This document shows, piece after piece, positions 27,345 to 35,537 of a stretch of DNA of 64,000 bases (position 1 is its first letter; each line of letters begins with the position of its first letter). Position numbers and translations under genes: made by a program. The notes under the pieces are model-generated. The model saw only the letters and a program-made list of their open reading frames with translations. It was not told the origin of the DNA and searched no databases. The stretch is from Cetobacterium ceti (lineage in GTDB: Bacteria; Fusobacteriota; Fusobacteriia; Fusobacteriales; Fusobacteriaceae): assembly GCF_900167275.1 (NCBI RefSeq), contig NZ_FUWX01000007.1, positions 1 to 64,000 of the forward strand, read 5' to 3'.

Positions 27345-28643
27345 ATTAAAGAAATTGCAGTAGGAAAAAAAGAAATCATATGGAGCTACGGAGGTCAACT
27401 ATTACAACTGTTAAGTAATGTATTGTTATTGCCAATTATTTTAAATTTTTTAAATCCAACTGAGTTAGGAATTTGGTATATTTTAATGGGATTGAATATA
27501 ATTGCAAATATCTTAGAATGTGGATTTCAACCTGTAGTAATTAGATATATAGCATATTATTTATCATTAAAAGAAGAAAATGAAAAAGAGAATATTTTAA
27601 ATTTATTAGGAAGCATAAAACAAATATATAAAAATTTATCAAAAATTTTATTTATAATTTTAATTGTTTTTGGATCATTTTATTTAAAAGATATTTTAAT
27701 ACAAAATTTTAAAATAAAAATAATATGGATTATTTATATTATAACATTAACATATCAATTATCTTTTTCATATTTAATTTCTATACTTAATGGATATGGG
27801 AAAATAGCATCTTCAAATAAAACGATAGCATATAGTAAAATTTTGTCAAATATGTTAATGTTAAGTTTTTTAATTTTAAGATTAAATTTATTAGGACTTG
27901 TTTGTGCAAATTTATTAGGAGTTTTCATATTAAGATATTTATTGTATCGTGAAATAAAATATTTAAATATTACTAAATTATTAGAGAATAAAAATTATAA
28001 AGGAAAGATTTGTAAAAAATTATATAGGGAAGCATTTAAAATGGGGATTGTCTCAATCAGTCAATTTTTAAATACAAAATATATATTCTTTTTATTTGGG
28101 CGATATTTTTCTCTAGAAATAATTGCCCGTTACGGAGTGACAATTCAATTATTTGAATTATTAACAAAATTATCAAGATTACCGATTGACATATATATAG
28201 CTAAATTAAGTCAAATGATATATAAAGAAAAATATAAAAAAGCATTTGACTATTATAAGTTTATATTAGTCATAATTATATTTATTTATATAGTAGGTGG
28301 CAGTATTCTAATAAAGTATGGAAATATTGTGCTTGAAATAGTTGGAAAAAATCAGCTATTAGAAACAAAAATATTATTTTTTCTGTATTTTTATTATCTA
28401 ATCGAGATAATATATGGAGTTTCGACATATTTTTTAACAACATTTAAATTTTTAGATTTTTATAAATCATTTTTTATATCGGGAATATTTTGTTCTGTAG
28501 CTGCTACTTTAGGAATGATATATTTTGAATTTGATATGTTGGATGTAATAAAAATACAAATAATATCACAATTATTATACAACTTTTGGAAATGGCCATT
28601 AGAAATTTACAGGAGGTATTTAAAATATGAAAAAAACAGATAA
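27345..28643 (+). CDS. wzx: O-antigen flippase Wzx, probable ATT start
   Basis: This polysaccharide flippase of the MOP superfamily has about twelve helices, 432 residues if read from 27345. Any ATG/GTG/TTG start in this frame falls at or after 27423, which removes the conserved opening KKEIIWSYGGQLLQLLSN, the family's first helix. That segment is in frame and uninterrupted back to a stop at 27333-27335. The best start is ATT 27345 after GAGGTGAT, a good ribosome site; only infC-type genes commonly use ATT. Alternatives are a sequencing error or a true TTG 27423 start giving a truncated protein. It translocates the lipid-linked repeat unit across the inner membrane. Confidence 0.75.
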   Translation: MKEIAVGKKEIIWSYGGQLLQLLSNVLLLPIILNFLNPTELGIWYILMGLNIIANILECGFQPVVIRYIAYYLSLKEENEKENILNLLGSIKQIYKNLSKILFIILIVFGSFYLKDILIQNFKIKIIWIIYIITLTYQLSFSYLISILNGYGKIASSNKTIAYSKILSNMLMLSFLILRLNLLGLVCANLLGVFILRYLLYREIKYLNITKLLENKNYKGKICKKLYREAFKMGIVSISQFLNTKYIFFLFGRYFSLEIIARYGVTIQLFELLTKLSRLPIDIYIAKLSQMIYKEKYKKAFDYYKFILVIIIFIYIVGGSILIKYGNIVLEIVGKNQLLETKILFFLYFYYLIEIIYGVSTYFLTTFKFLDFYKSFFISGIFCSVAATLGMIYFEFDMLDVIKIQIISQLLYNFWKWPLEIYRRYLKYEKNR

Positions 28644-29571
28644 ATTAACTATTATTATACCAACATATGAACGAATAGAATTTTTTGAAGAAGCATATTT
28701 AAGTGTTTTAAATCAAACAATTGTACCTAAAATTATGGTAATTGATAATGGATCAAAACATAATGAATTTAATCATATTATAACTAAATATTCTTATAAT
28801 GATGTAAAATATATAAAAAATAAAGAAAATATTGGAATGTTTGCGAATTGGAATAAAGGAATAAAATTATCAACGACAGAGTTTTTTATGATCTTAGGAG
28901 ATGATGACAAATTAGAAAATACATATGTAGAAAGGTTTTTAAAAGCTGAAGAAGAAAATAAATTAGATATATATTATACGAATTTTATGTGTTTGGTGAG
29001 AAATAAAAAAATTAATAATAAAGAAAAATTGAAAATATTAAAAAAAGAAAAAGGGAAAAAATTATTAGAATTAGCAGCTAAAGATGGAATGACATTTCCA
29101 ATAATTAGTTCATGTATAAGAAAATCTAAATTTAAAGAATTTTATGCAAAATCTCATGGAAGTAATGATTGGCTTTGGATATATAGTAAAACAGAAAACT
29201 TGAATATATATGGTGATGAAATGATAGGATTATTATATAGGAGACATTTAAAAAATGACAGTTTAATAAATACACTGTATACAAGATATTCAAAAATAGC
29301 AATATATTATATAATTTATATTAAATTATTAAAAAATAAAAAATATATATATGCTTATTTAGCTTATTTAAGAGGATTTTTAGAATATTGTATAATGAAT
29401 ACTTCAAGTAATTTTTTAATTGCAGAAAAATATAATTTAAAAAATAGAAGCATATATTACAGAATTATAAAGAAAGGGTATGTAAAAAACTTTCCTTTTA
29501 TGCTGAAATTGTATAAATATAAAATAATAATATTTTTTAATAAAACTTTTAAAAGATATAAAGGAGTTTAG
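28627..29571 (+). CDS. Glycosyltransferase family 2
   Basis: This 314-residue GT-A protein has TIIIPTYERIEFFEEAYLS at the start, MVIDNGS, and the metal-binding motif LGDDDKLENTYV. The C-terminal third is basic and tyrosine-rich. A strong CAGGAGGT ribosome site lies inside the end of the flippase gene, which it overlaps by 17 bases. It adds another sugar of the repeat unit, donor unknown. It is the last gene of the AT-rich central cassette before composition returns towards the backbone at 29574. Confidence 0.83.
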   Translation: MKKTDKLTIIIPTYERIEFFEEAYLSVLNQTIVPKIMVIDNGSKHNEFNHIITKYSYNDVKYIKNKENIGMFANWNKGIKLSTTEFFMILGDDDKLENTYVERFLKAEEENKLDIYYTNFMCLVRNKKINNKEKLKILKKEKGKKLLELAAKDGMTFPIISSCIRKSKFKEFYAKSHGSNDWLWIYSKTENLNIYGDEMIGLLYRRHLKNDSLINTLYTRYSKIAIYYIIYIKLLKNKKYIYAYLAYLRGFLEYCIMNTSSNFLIAEKYNLKNRSIYYRIIKKGYVKNFPFMLKLYKYKIIIFFNKTFKRYKGV

Positions 29572-29573
29572 GA

Positions 29574-30914
29574 ATGATTAATTTAATAAATTTAAAAATA
29601 GAAATTTTAGAAAAAACAAAAGAACTATATGAATTAAAATATGGAGAAAAAAAAGAGTTTGTTCCAGGGGAAACTTATGTAAATTATGGAGGAAGATATT
29701 TTGATCATGAAGAGATGGTTAATTTAATAGATTCATCTTTAGACTTCTGGCTTACAACAGGACCTTGGGCTAAAAAGTTTGAAAAAGGTTTAGCAAAATA
29801 TCAAGGAGTTAAACATTGTTCTTTAGTGAATTCTGGTTCTTCTGCAAATTTATTAGCTTTTATGGCATTAACTTCTCCTACTTTAGAAGAAAGAAGAATT
29901 AATCGTGGAGATGAAGTAATAACAGTAGCAGCAGGATTTCCAACAACAGTAACTCCTATTATTCAATATGGAGCAATACCAGTATTTGTAGATGTAGAAA
30001 TACCTTCATATAACATAGATGTAAAGGAATTAGAAAAAGCTCTATCGTCTAAAACAAAGGCAGTTATGGTGGCACATACTTTAGGGAATCCATTTAATTT
30101 AAAGGAAGTTAGAGAATTTTGTGATAAACATAATCTTTGGCTTATTGAAGATAACTGTGATGCTTTAGGATCTGAATACAATATAGATGGAGAATGGAAA
30201 AAAACAGGAACTATAGGAGATTTAGGAACTTCAAGTTTTTATCCACCACATCATATGACAATGGGAGAGGGAGGAGCAGTTTATACAAATAACTCTAAGC
30301 TATATAGACTTGTAAATTCCTTTAGAGACTGGGGAAGAGATTGTTGGTGTGATAGTGGAAAGGATGACACTTGCCAATATAGATTTACTAAGCAATTTGG
30401 AGAACTGCCTTTGGGATATGACCATAAATATGTATATTCGCATTTTGGCTATAATTTAAAAGTAACTGATATGCAGGCAGCTATAGGGTGTGCTCAGTTA
30501 AAGAAACTTCCAAATATTGTTGAAGCTAGAAGAAAAAATTGGACTAGATTATTTGAAGGACTAAAGGATCTACAAGATAAAATTATTTTACCAGTAGCAG
30601 AAAAAAACTCAAATCCAAGTTGGTTCGGATTCCTTATTTCAGTAAAGGAAGATAGTGGAAAATCAAGAATTGAATTGGCAAAATATTTAGAAAGTCATAA
30701 GATCCAAACTAGAAATCTTTTTGCAGGAAACTTAATAAAACATCCAGCTTTTGATGAAATGAGAAAAAGTGGAGAAGGATTTAGAGTTATTGGAGATTTA
30801 AAAAATACAGATTTCATAATGAATAATACTTTGTGGATAGGAGTATATCCAGGTATGACAGATGAAATGATAGATTATATGATAGAAAAAATAAGAGAGT
30901 ATATAAAAGGATAG
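29574..30914 (+). CDS. rfbH: CDP-4-keto-6-deoxyglucose 3-dehydrase (RfbH/DdhC/AscC, E1)
   Basis: This 446-residue enzyme has the aminotransferase fold but removes the C3 hydroxyl. The PLP lysine is replaced by histidine in FYPPHHMTMGEGG (H226-H227), the hallmark of E1, and an iron-sulfur segment RDCWCDSGKDDTC carries the clustered cysteines. PMP and a [2Fe-2S] cluster act with a separate reductase, E3 (DdhD), which is not present in the window. The product is CDP-3,6-dideoxy-4-keto sugar. It is followed by rfbF and rfbG homologues, so the pathway to CDP-3,6-dideoxyhexoses is clear. Confidence 0.92.
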   Translation: MINLINLKIEILEKTKELYELKYGEKKEFVPGETYVNYGGRYFDHEEMVNLIDSSLDFWLTTGPWAKKFEKGLAKYQGVKHCSLVNSGSSANLLAFMALTSPTLEERRINRGDEVITVAAGFPTTVTPIIQYGAIPVFVDVEIPSYNIDVKELEKALSSKTKAVMVAHTLGNPFNLKEVREFCDKHNLWLIEDNCDALGSEYNIDGEWKKTGTIGDLGTSSFYPPHHMTMGEGGAVYTNNSKLYRLVNSFRDWGRDCWCDSGKDDTCQYRFTKQFGELPLGYDHKYVYSHFGYNLKVTDMQAAIGCAQLKKLPNIVEARRKNWTRLFEGLKDLQDKIILPVAEKNSNPSWFGFLISVKEDSGKSRIELAKYLESHKIQTRNLFAGNLIKHPAFDEMRKSGEGFRVIGDLKNTDFIMNNTLWIGVYPGMTDEMIDYMIEKIREYIKG

Positions 30915-30923
30915 GGGACTAAA

Positions 30924-31700
30924 ATGAAAGCAGTAATATTAGCAGGTGGATTTGGAACAAGATTAAGTGAGGCTACAAATTTAATTCCTAAACCAATGGT
31001 TGAAATAGGGGGAAAACCTATTTTATGGCATATAATGAAAACTTATTCTCAGTATGGAATAAACGAATTTGTAATCTGTTGTGGGTATAAGGGCTATGTA
31101 ATAAAGGAATGGTTTGCAAATTACTTTATGCACAACTCAGATGTAACTGTGGATTTAGCTACAAATAGTATAGAAGTACATTCATGTAAGGCAGAGCATT
31201 GGAAGGTAACCTTAGTAGATACAGGTCTTCATACAATGACTGGAGGAAGAATTAAAAAAATTCAAAAGTATATAGGTAATGAAACATTTTTACTTACATA
31301 TGGAGATGGAGTATCAGATATAAATATAGTTGAAAGCATAAAAGAACATAAGAAAAATGGAAAAGCTTTAACTGTAACTGCATTTAAGCCAAATGGAAAA
31401 TTTGGAGCTTTAGAACTTGGAGAAAATGGAGAAGTGGAAGCTTTTACAGAAAAACCAGCTGGAGATGGAATGTGGATAAATGCAGGATATTTCGTTTGTG
31501 AACCTGAAGTTTTTGACTATATAACTGAAGGAGATTCAACAATATTTGAAAAGGCTCCTTTGGAAAACTTAGCAAAAGATGGAAAAATGGGGTCATATAA
31601 ACATAATGGATTCTGGAAGCCTATGGATACTTTAAGGGATAATGTTGAATTAAATCAAATGTGGGATACTGGAAAAGCCCCTTGGAAAATATGGGAATAG
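30924..31700 (+). CDS. rfbF: Glucose-1-phosphate cytidylyltransferase (RfbF/DdhA)
   Basis: This 258-residue nucleotidyltransferase has the signature AGGFGTRLSEATNLIPKPM and LTYGDGVSD (metal-binding Asp). KPILWHIMKTYSQYG and EVFDYI are typical of RfbF. It makes CDP-glucose from CTP and glucose-1-phosphate, the first step of the CDP-3,6-dideoxyhexose pathway. It lies ten bases after rfbH. A perfect terminator hairpin starts on its stop codon, so expression of the following genes may be reduced. Confidence 0.93.
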   Translation: MKAVILAGGFGTRLSEATNLIPKPMVEIGGKPILWHIMKTYSQYGINEFVICCGYKGYVIKEWFANYFMHNSDVTVDLATNSIEVHSCKAEHWKVTLVDTGLHTMTGGRIKKIQKYIGNETFLLTYGDGVSDINIVESIKEHKKNGKALTVTAFKPNGKFGALELGENGEVEAFTEKPAGDGMWINAGYFVCEPEVFDYITEGDSTIFEKAPLENLAKDGKMGSYKHNGFWKPMDTLRDNVELNQMWDTGKAPWKIWE

Positions 31701-31727
31701 ACAGCTTTTCAGCTGTCTTTCTTTTTG
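31699..31727 (+). terminator. Intra-cluster terminator between rfbF and rfbG
   Basis: AGACAGCT (31699-31706) pairs perfectly with AGCTGTCT (31711-31718) around a TTTC loop, followed by TTCTTTTTG. The first base lies in the rfbF stop codon. Because the pathway genes continue 15 bases later without an obvious promoter, it may act as a partial attenuator. Confidence 0.8.
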
Positions 31728-31741
31728 TAAAGGAGTAAAAA

Positions 31742-32812
31742 ATGAAAAATTTTAATAATATATATAAGGGCAAAAAAGTCTTAATAACAGGACATACAGG
31801 TTTTAAAGGTTCATGGTTAGCTATTTGGCTAGAAAGTTTAGGAGCTACAGTAATTGGTTATGCACTGGATCCATATACAGAAAAAGATAACTTTGTACTA
31901 TCAAAAATTGGAGAAAAAATAATAGATATTAGAGGAGATATTAGAGATAGAAATAAACTTAGAGAAGTATTTGAAAAATATAAACCAGAAGTGGTATTTC
32001 ATTTGGCAGCTCAACCTCTAGTAAGATTATCCTATGATATTCCTGTGGAAACTTATGAAGTAAATGTAATGGGAACTATTAATATAATGGAAGAAATTAG
32101 AAGAAGTTCAGAAACAAAGGTTGGAATTTTAATTACTACTGATAAGTGTTATGAAAATAGGGAACAAATATGGGGATATAGAGAAAATGAGCCTATGGGA
32201 GGATATGATCCCTATTCATCTTCAAAGGGAGCATGTGAAATAGCTATAAATTCTTGGAGAAGATCATTTTTTAATCCAAAGGATTATGAAAAGCATGGAA
32301 AGAGTATAGCCTCTGTTAGGGCAGGGAATGTTATAGGTGGAGGAGATTGGGCTAAGGATAGAATAATACCTGATTGTATAAGAGCCTTAGAAAATAACCA
32401 GCCAATAGATATAAGAATGCCAAAGGCTATAAGACCTTGGGAACATGTTTTAGAACCTTTAAGTGGATATTTATTATTAGGACAAAAGATGTTAGAAAAT
32501 CCTGGAAAATACTGTGAGGGATTTAATTTTGGACCAACATTGGATGCTATAATTCCTGTATGGGATGTGGCAACTTTAATGACTAAATACTATGGAAAAG
32601 GAGAACTAAAAGATTCTTCAAAGGGAAATGAACTTCATGAAGCTAAGCTATTACTATTAGATATTACAAAGGCTAGATTTGAGCTAAATTGGAAACCAAC
32701 TTTAACAATAGAAGAAAGTATAGAACTTACAGCTGATTGGTATAAGAGATATAAAGATGAAGAAGTTTTTAGTTTATGTATAGAACAGATAGAAAAATTT
32801 AGTAGGAAATAA
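31742..32812 (+). CDS. rfbG: CDP-glucose 4,6-dehydratase (RfbG/DdhB)
   Basis: This 356-residue extended SDR has GHTGFKGSWLAIWLE at the cofactor site, FHLAAQPLVRLSY, TTDKCYENREQIWGY and the catalytic YSSSK, together with the typical GNVIGGGDWAKDRIIPD. It converts CDP-glucose to CDP-4-keto-6-deoxyglucose, the substrate of the RfbH protein upstream. A GGAG ribosome site lies just before the ATG, after the hairpin. The sequence is well conserved relative to the variable genes around it. Confidence 0.93.
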   Translation: MKNFNNIYKGKKVLITGHTGFKGSWLAIWLESLGATVIGYALDPYTEKDNFVLSKIGEKIIDIRGDIRDRNKLREVFEKYKPEVVFHLAAQPLVRLSYDIPVETYEVNVMGTINIMEEIRRSSETKVGILITTDKCYENREQIWGYRENEPMGGYDPYSSSKGACEIAINSWRRSFFNPKDYEKHGKSIASVRAGNVIGGGDWAKDRIIPDCIRALENNQPIDIRMPKAIRPWEHVLEPLSGYLLLGQKMLENPGKYCEGFNFGPTLDAIIPVWDVATLMTKYYGKGELKDSSKGNELHEAKLLLLDITKARFELNWKPTLTIEESIELTADWYKRYKDEEVFSLCIEQIEKFSRK

Positions 32813-32826
32813 GGAGAAATGATAAA

Positions 32827-33369
32827 ATGGAATTTATAAAAACAGATATAGAAGGAGTTTTTATAATTGAAAACAAGATTTTTAAAGATGAAAGAGGACA
32901 ATTTATAAAAACTTTTAATAGTGAAATTTTTAAAAATAATGGAATAGACATTTCTTTTTTAGAAAGTTATTATTCCATTTCAAATAAAGATGTTATAAGA
33001 GGGATGCATTTTCAGTTGCCACCAGAAGATCATTCGAAATTAGTCTATGTAATTAAAGGGAGTGTCTTAGATGTTGTTTTAGATTTGAGAAGAAATAGTA
33101 AAACATTTGGGAAAAGTATTTTCGTTAATTTAAGTGAAGAAAATAAAAGATCACTATATATTCCAAAAGGTTTAGCTCACGGATTTAAAAGTTTAGAAGA
33201 CAATACAGTGATGGTTTACAATGTAAGTACAGGTTATGACAATAAATCAGATTATGGAATTCTATGGAATAGTTTTGGTTTTGATTGGAAGATAGAAAAT
33301 CCTATTTTGTCTAAAAGAGATAAAGAATTTGAAACATTTAATGAATTTTTTAAAAAGGAGATATTTTAG
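32827..33369 (+). CDS. RmlC-type sugar epimerase (AscE-like)
   Basis: This 180-residue cupin enzyme of the RmlC family has IRGMHFQLPPEDHSKLVYV (catalytic His), LDLRRNSKTFGK and IPKGLAHGFKSLED. Located between CDP-3,6-dideoxy pathway genes, it most likely epimerises C5 of the CDP-4-keto-3,6-dideoxy sugar, as AscE does in Yersinia CDP-ascarylose synthesis. Abequose and paratose pathways lack an epimerase of this type. The true RmlC for dTDP-rhamnose lies separately at 44691. The end touches the next ATG. Confidence 0.78.
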   Translation: MEFIKTDIEGVFIIENKIFKDERGQFIKTFNSEIFKNNGIDISFLESYYSISNKDVIRGMHFQLPPEDHSKLVYVIKGSVLDVVLDLRRNSKTFGKSIFVNLSEENKRSLYIPKGLAHGFKSLEDNTVMVYNVSTGYDNKSDYGILWNSFGFDWKIENPILSKRDKEFETFNEFFKKEIF

Positions 33370-34263
33370 ATGAAAGTATTAATAACAGGCGCAACAGGAT
33401 TTATAGGGAGTAATTTTATTAAATTCTTATCAAAAAAAAAACATAATTTTGAAATTATAACTTTAAATAGGGATATAGAAAAAGCAAATAAATTATTTGG
33501 TGAAATGAGAGTATTAAATTTAGAATTAAATAATTCTGAAATTTATAAAAAAATAAATGAAATAAAACCTACAATAATAATAAATTTTGCGGCATATTTA
33601 ACAAGTAAAAGAGATAATTTGAGCTTAGAAAAATTGATAGAAGCAAATATTAGTTATCCAACAAAATTATTAAATTCTATAGAAAAAGGATATTTGAAAT
33701 ATTTTTTTAATTTTGGAAGTTTTGCAGAATATATGAATGGAACTGAAAAGCTAACAAACGCATATTTATATTCAGCTACAAAAAGTGCATTTAGAAATAT
33801 TCTTGATTTTTATAGTGAATTACTAAATTTTAACTACTTTAATTTAATTCCTTATACAGTATATGGAGAAAATGATACTCAAAAAAAAGTGATTGATTAT
33901 ATAATAGAGTCCTTAGATAATGAAATTCCTCAAAAAATGTCTCCTGGTGAACAAGTATTAGATTTTATACATATAAATGATTTATGTGAGTATATTTATA
34001 GAATTTTACAAATAAAAGAGAAAATACCGAATAAAGAAAATTTATTTTTAGGGACAGGGAAGGGCGTATCTATAAAAGAATTAGCAAAACTTATTGAACA
34101 AATTTCAAAGAAAAAAGCTAATATTGAATGGGGAGCGATACCATATAGAGAAAAAGATATAATGCATGCAGTAGCTCCAGTTCAAAAAAATTATACTTAT
34201 TTAAAATGGCTTCCTAAAATTACTTTAGATAAAGGTGTTGAGTTATATTGGAAAAACAAATAA
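33370..34263 (+). CDS. CDP-3,6-dideoxyhexose-forming 4-ketoreductase (AscF/RfbJ-like)
   Basis: This 297-residue extended SDR has TGATGFIGSNF, INFAAYLTSKRD, NFGSFAEYMNG and the active-site LYSATKSAFRNIL (Tyr-x3-Lys). This wording is typical of CDP-abequose, paratose and ascarylose synthases. With the epimerase just upstream the product is probably CDP-L-ascarylose, made by reducing the 4-keto group. A ten-A tract at 33432-33441, within the first 25 codons, is a potential slippage site. The DNA is again more AT-rich than the rfbHFG genes, so this end of the pathway may have a separate origin. Confidence 0.78.
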   Translation: MKVLITGATGFIGSNFIKFLSKKKHNFEIITLNRDIEKANKLFGEMRVLNLELNNSEIYKKINEIKPTIIINFAAYLTSKRDNLSLEKLIEANISYPTKLLNSIEKGYLKYFFNFGSFAEYMNGTEKLTNAYLYSATKSAFRNILDFYSELLNFNYFNLIPYTVYGENDTQKKVIDYIIESLDNEIPQKMSPGEQVLDFIHINDLCEYIYRILQIKEKIPNKENLFLGTGKGVSIKELAKLIEQISKKKANIEWGAIPYREKDIMHAVAPVQKNYTYLKWLPKITLDKGVELYWKNK

Positions 34264-35537
34264 AAAATATAATAATAGGAGCAGGTATATCTGGTCTCAG
34301 TGCAGGGTATCATTTAGATAAAAATAACGAAGATTATGTTATTTTTGAAAAAAGTAATAGTTATGGTGGTTTATGCGGAAGTTTTGAAATAGGAGGATTT
34401 TATTTTGATAAATTTATACATCTTTGTTTTACAAAAAATGAATATGTTAAAAATGTTTTTAATAAAAGTACAAATGAAATAGAGCATATACCTAATCCAT
34501 ATAATTACTATAAAGGGTTATTTATAAAACATCCTGCTCAAAATAATTTATACCCTCTTTCAATTGAAGAAAAAAATAAAATATTAAATGATTTTAAAAA
34601 TAGAAAAAATATTTCACTAAATTTAATTGATAATTACGAAGAGTGGTTAAAAGTTCAATATGGGGATTATTTTGCTAAAGAATTTCCTATAAAATATACA
34701 AAAAAATATTGGAAAACTAATCCTCAAAATATGGATATAAACTGGATTGGAGATAGAATGTATAAACCAACATATGATGAAGTTTATCAAGGAACTATAA
34801 GTGATAAAACACCTATAACATATTATGCTCCAAAAATGTATTATCCAGAGAAGGGTAAATATATAAGTTATTTAAAAAATATAATAGAAAAAATAAAGAA
34901 TAAAATTTATTTGAATAAAGAAATTATAGAAATAAACTTAGAAAAAAAATATGTAAAAGACAAAGAACAGAATATATATAATTATGAAAACTTATATTCA
35001 AGTATTCCTTTAGATAAATTACCTAAAATAACAAAAGATATTCCAAAAAATATTTTAAAATCATCTGATAAATTAAAGTATACCTCAGGTTATATGGTAT
35101 CGTTAGGAATAAATAAACCAGAAATAAGCCCCTATTTATGGCTATATGTTTATGATGAAGAATTTTTATCTACAAGAATATATTTTCCAAGCAAAAAATC
35201 TATTGAAAATTGTCCCCAAAATACTTCATCTTTACAGGTAGAAATATATTATACAAAAGATAATCCAATTTCTTATTCAGAAAATGAAATTTTAGATAGA
35301 GTAATTGAAGAACTTATTCAAATGAAATTAATAAATAAACAAGATATTTTAATAAAAGATATACGAAAAGAAGAATATGCAAATATTATTTTCACTAAGG
35401 AAACAGAGGATAATAAGAAACTTATAAAAAAATATTTTGAAGATAAAAATGTAGCATTAATAGGAAGATTTGGAGAATGGGAATATTTTTGGAGTGATCA
35501 AAGCTTTTTAAGTGGAAAAGAAAAAATTTTAAAATAA
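34248..35537 (+). CDS. FAD-dependent oxidoreductase/mutase (UGM or protoporphyrinogen-oxidase-like fold)
   Basis: This 429-residue flavoprotein has the dinucleotide motif IIIGAGISGLSAGYHL, then EKSNSYGGLCGSF and FDKFIHLCF, and the C-terminal FAD-contact segment LIGRFGEWEYFWSDQSFLSG. The overall layout recalls UDP-galactopyranose mutase and amine oxidases. Related proteins occur in O-antigen clusters, where they may change sugar ring form or redox state, but the substrate cannot be named. TTG 34248 is the only good start in front of the motif, with AAAGGTG upstream, giving a 16-base overlap with the preceding gene. It is the last gene of this cluster. Confidence 0.72.
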   Translation: MEKQIKNIIIGAGISGLSAGYHLDKNNEDYVIFEKSNSYGGLCGSFEIGGFYFDKFIHLCFTKNEYVKNVFNKSTNEIEHIPNPYNYYKGLFIKHPAQNNLYPLSIEEKNKILNDFKNRKNISLNLIDNYEEWLKVQYGDYFAKEFPIKYTKKYWKTNPQNMDINWIGDRMYKPTYDEVYQGTISDKTPITYYAPKMYYPEKGKYISYLKNIIEKIKNKIYLNKEIIEINLEKKYVKDKEQNIYNYENLYSSIPLDKLPKITKDIPKNILKSSDKLKYTSGYMVSLGINKPEISPYLWLYVYDEEFLSTRIYFPSKKSIENCPQNTSSLQVEIYYTKDNPISYSENEILDRVIEELIQMKLINKQDILIKDIRKEEYANIIFTKETEDNKKLIKKYFEDKNVALIGRFGEWEYFWSDQSFLSGKEKILK

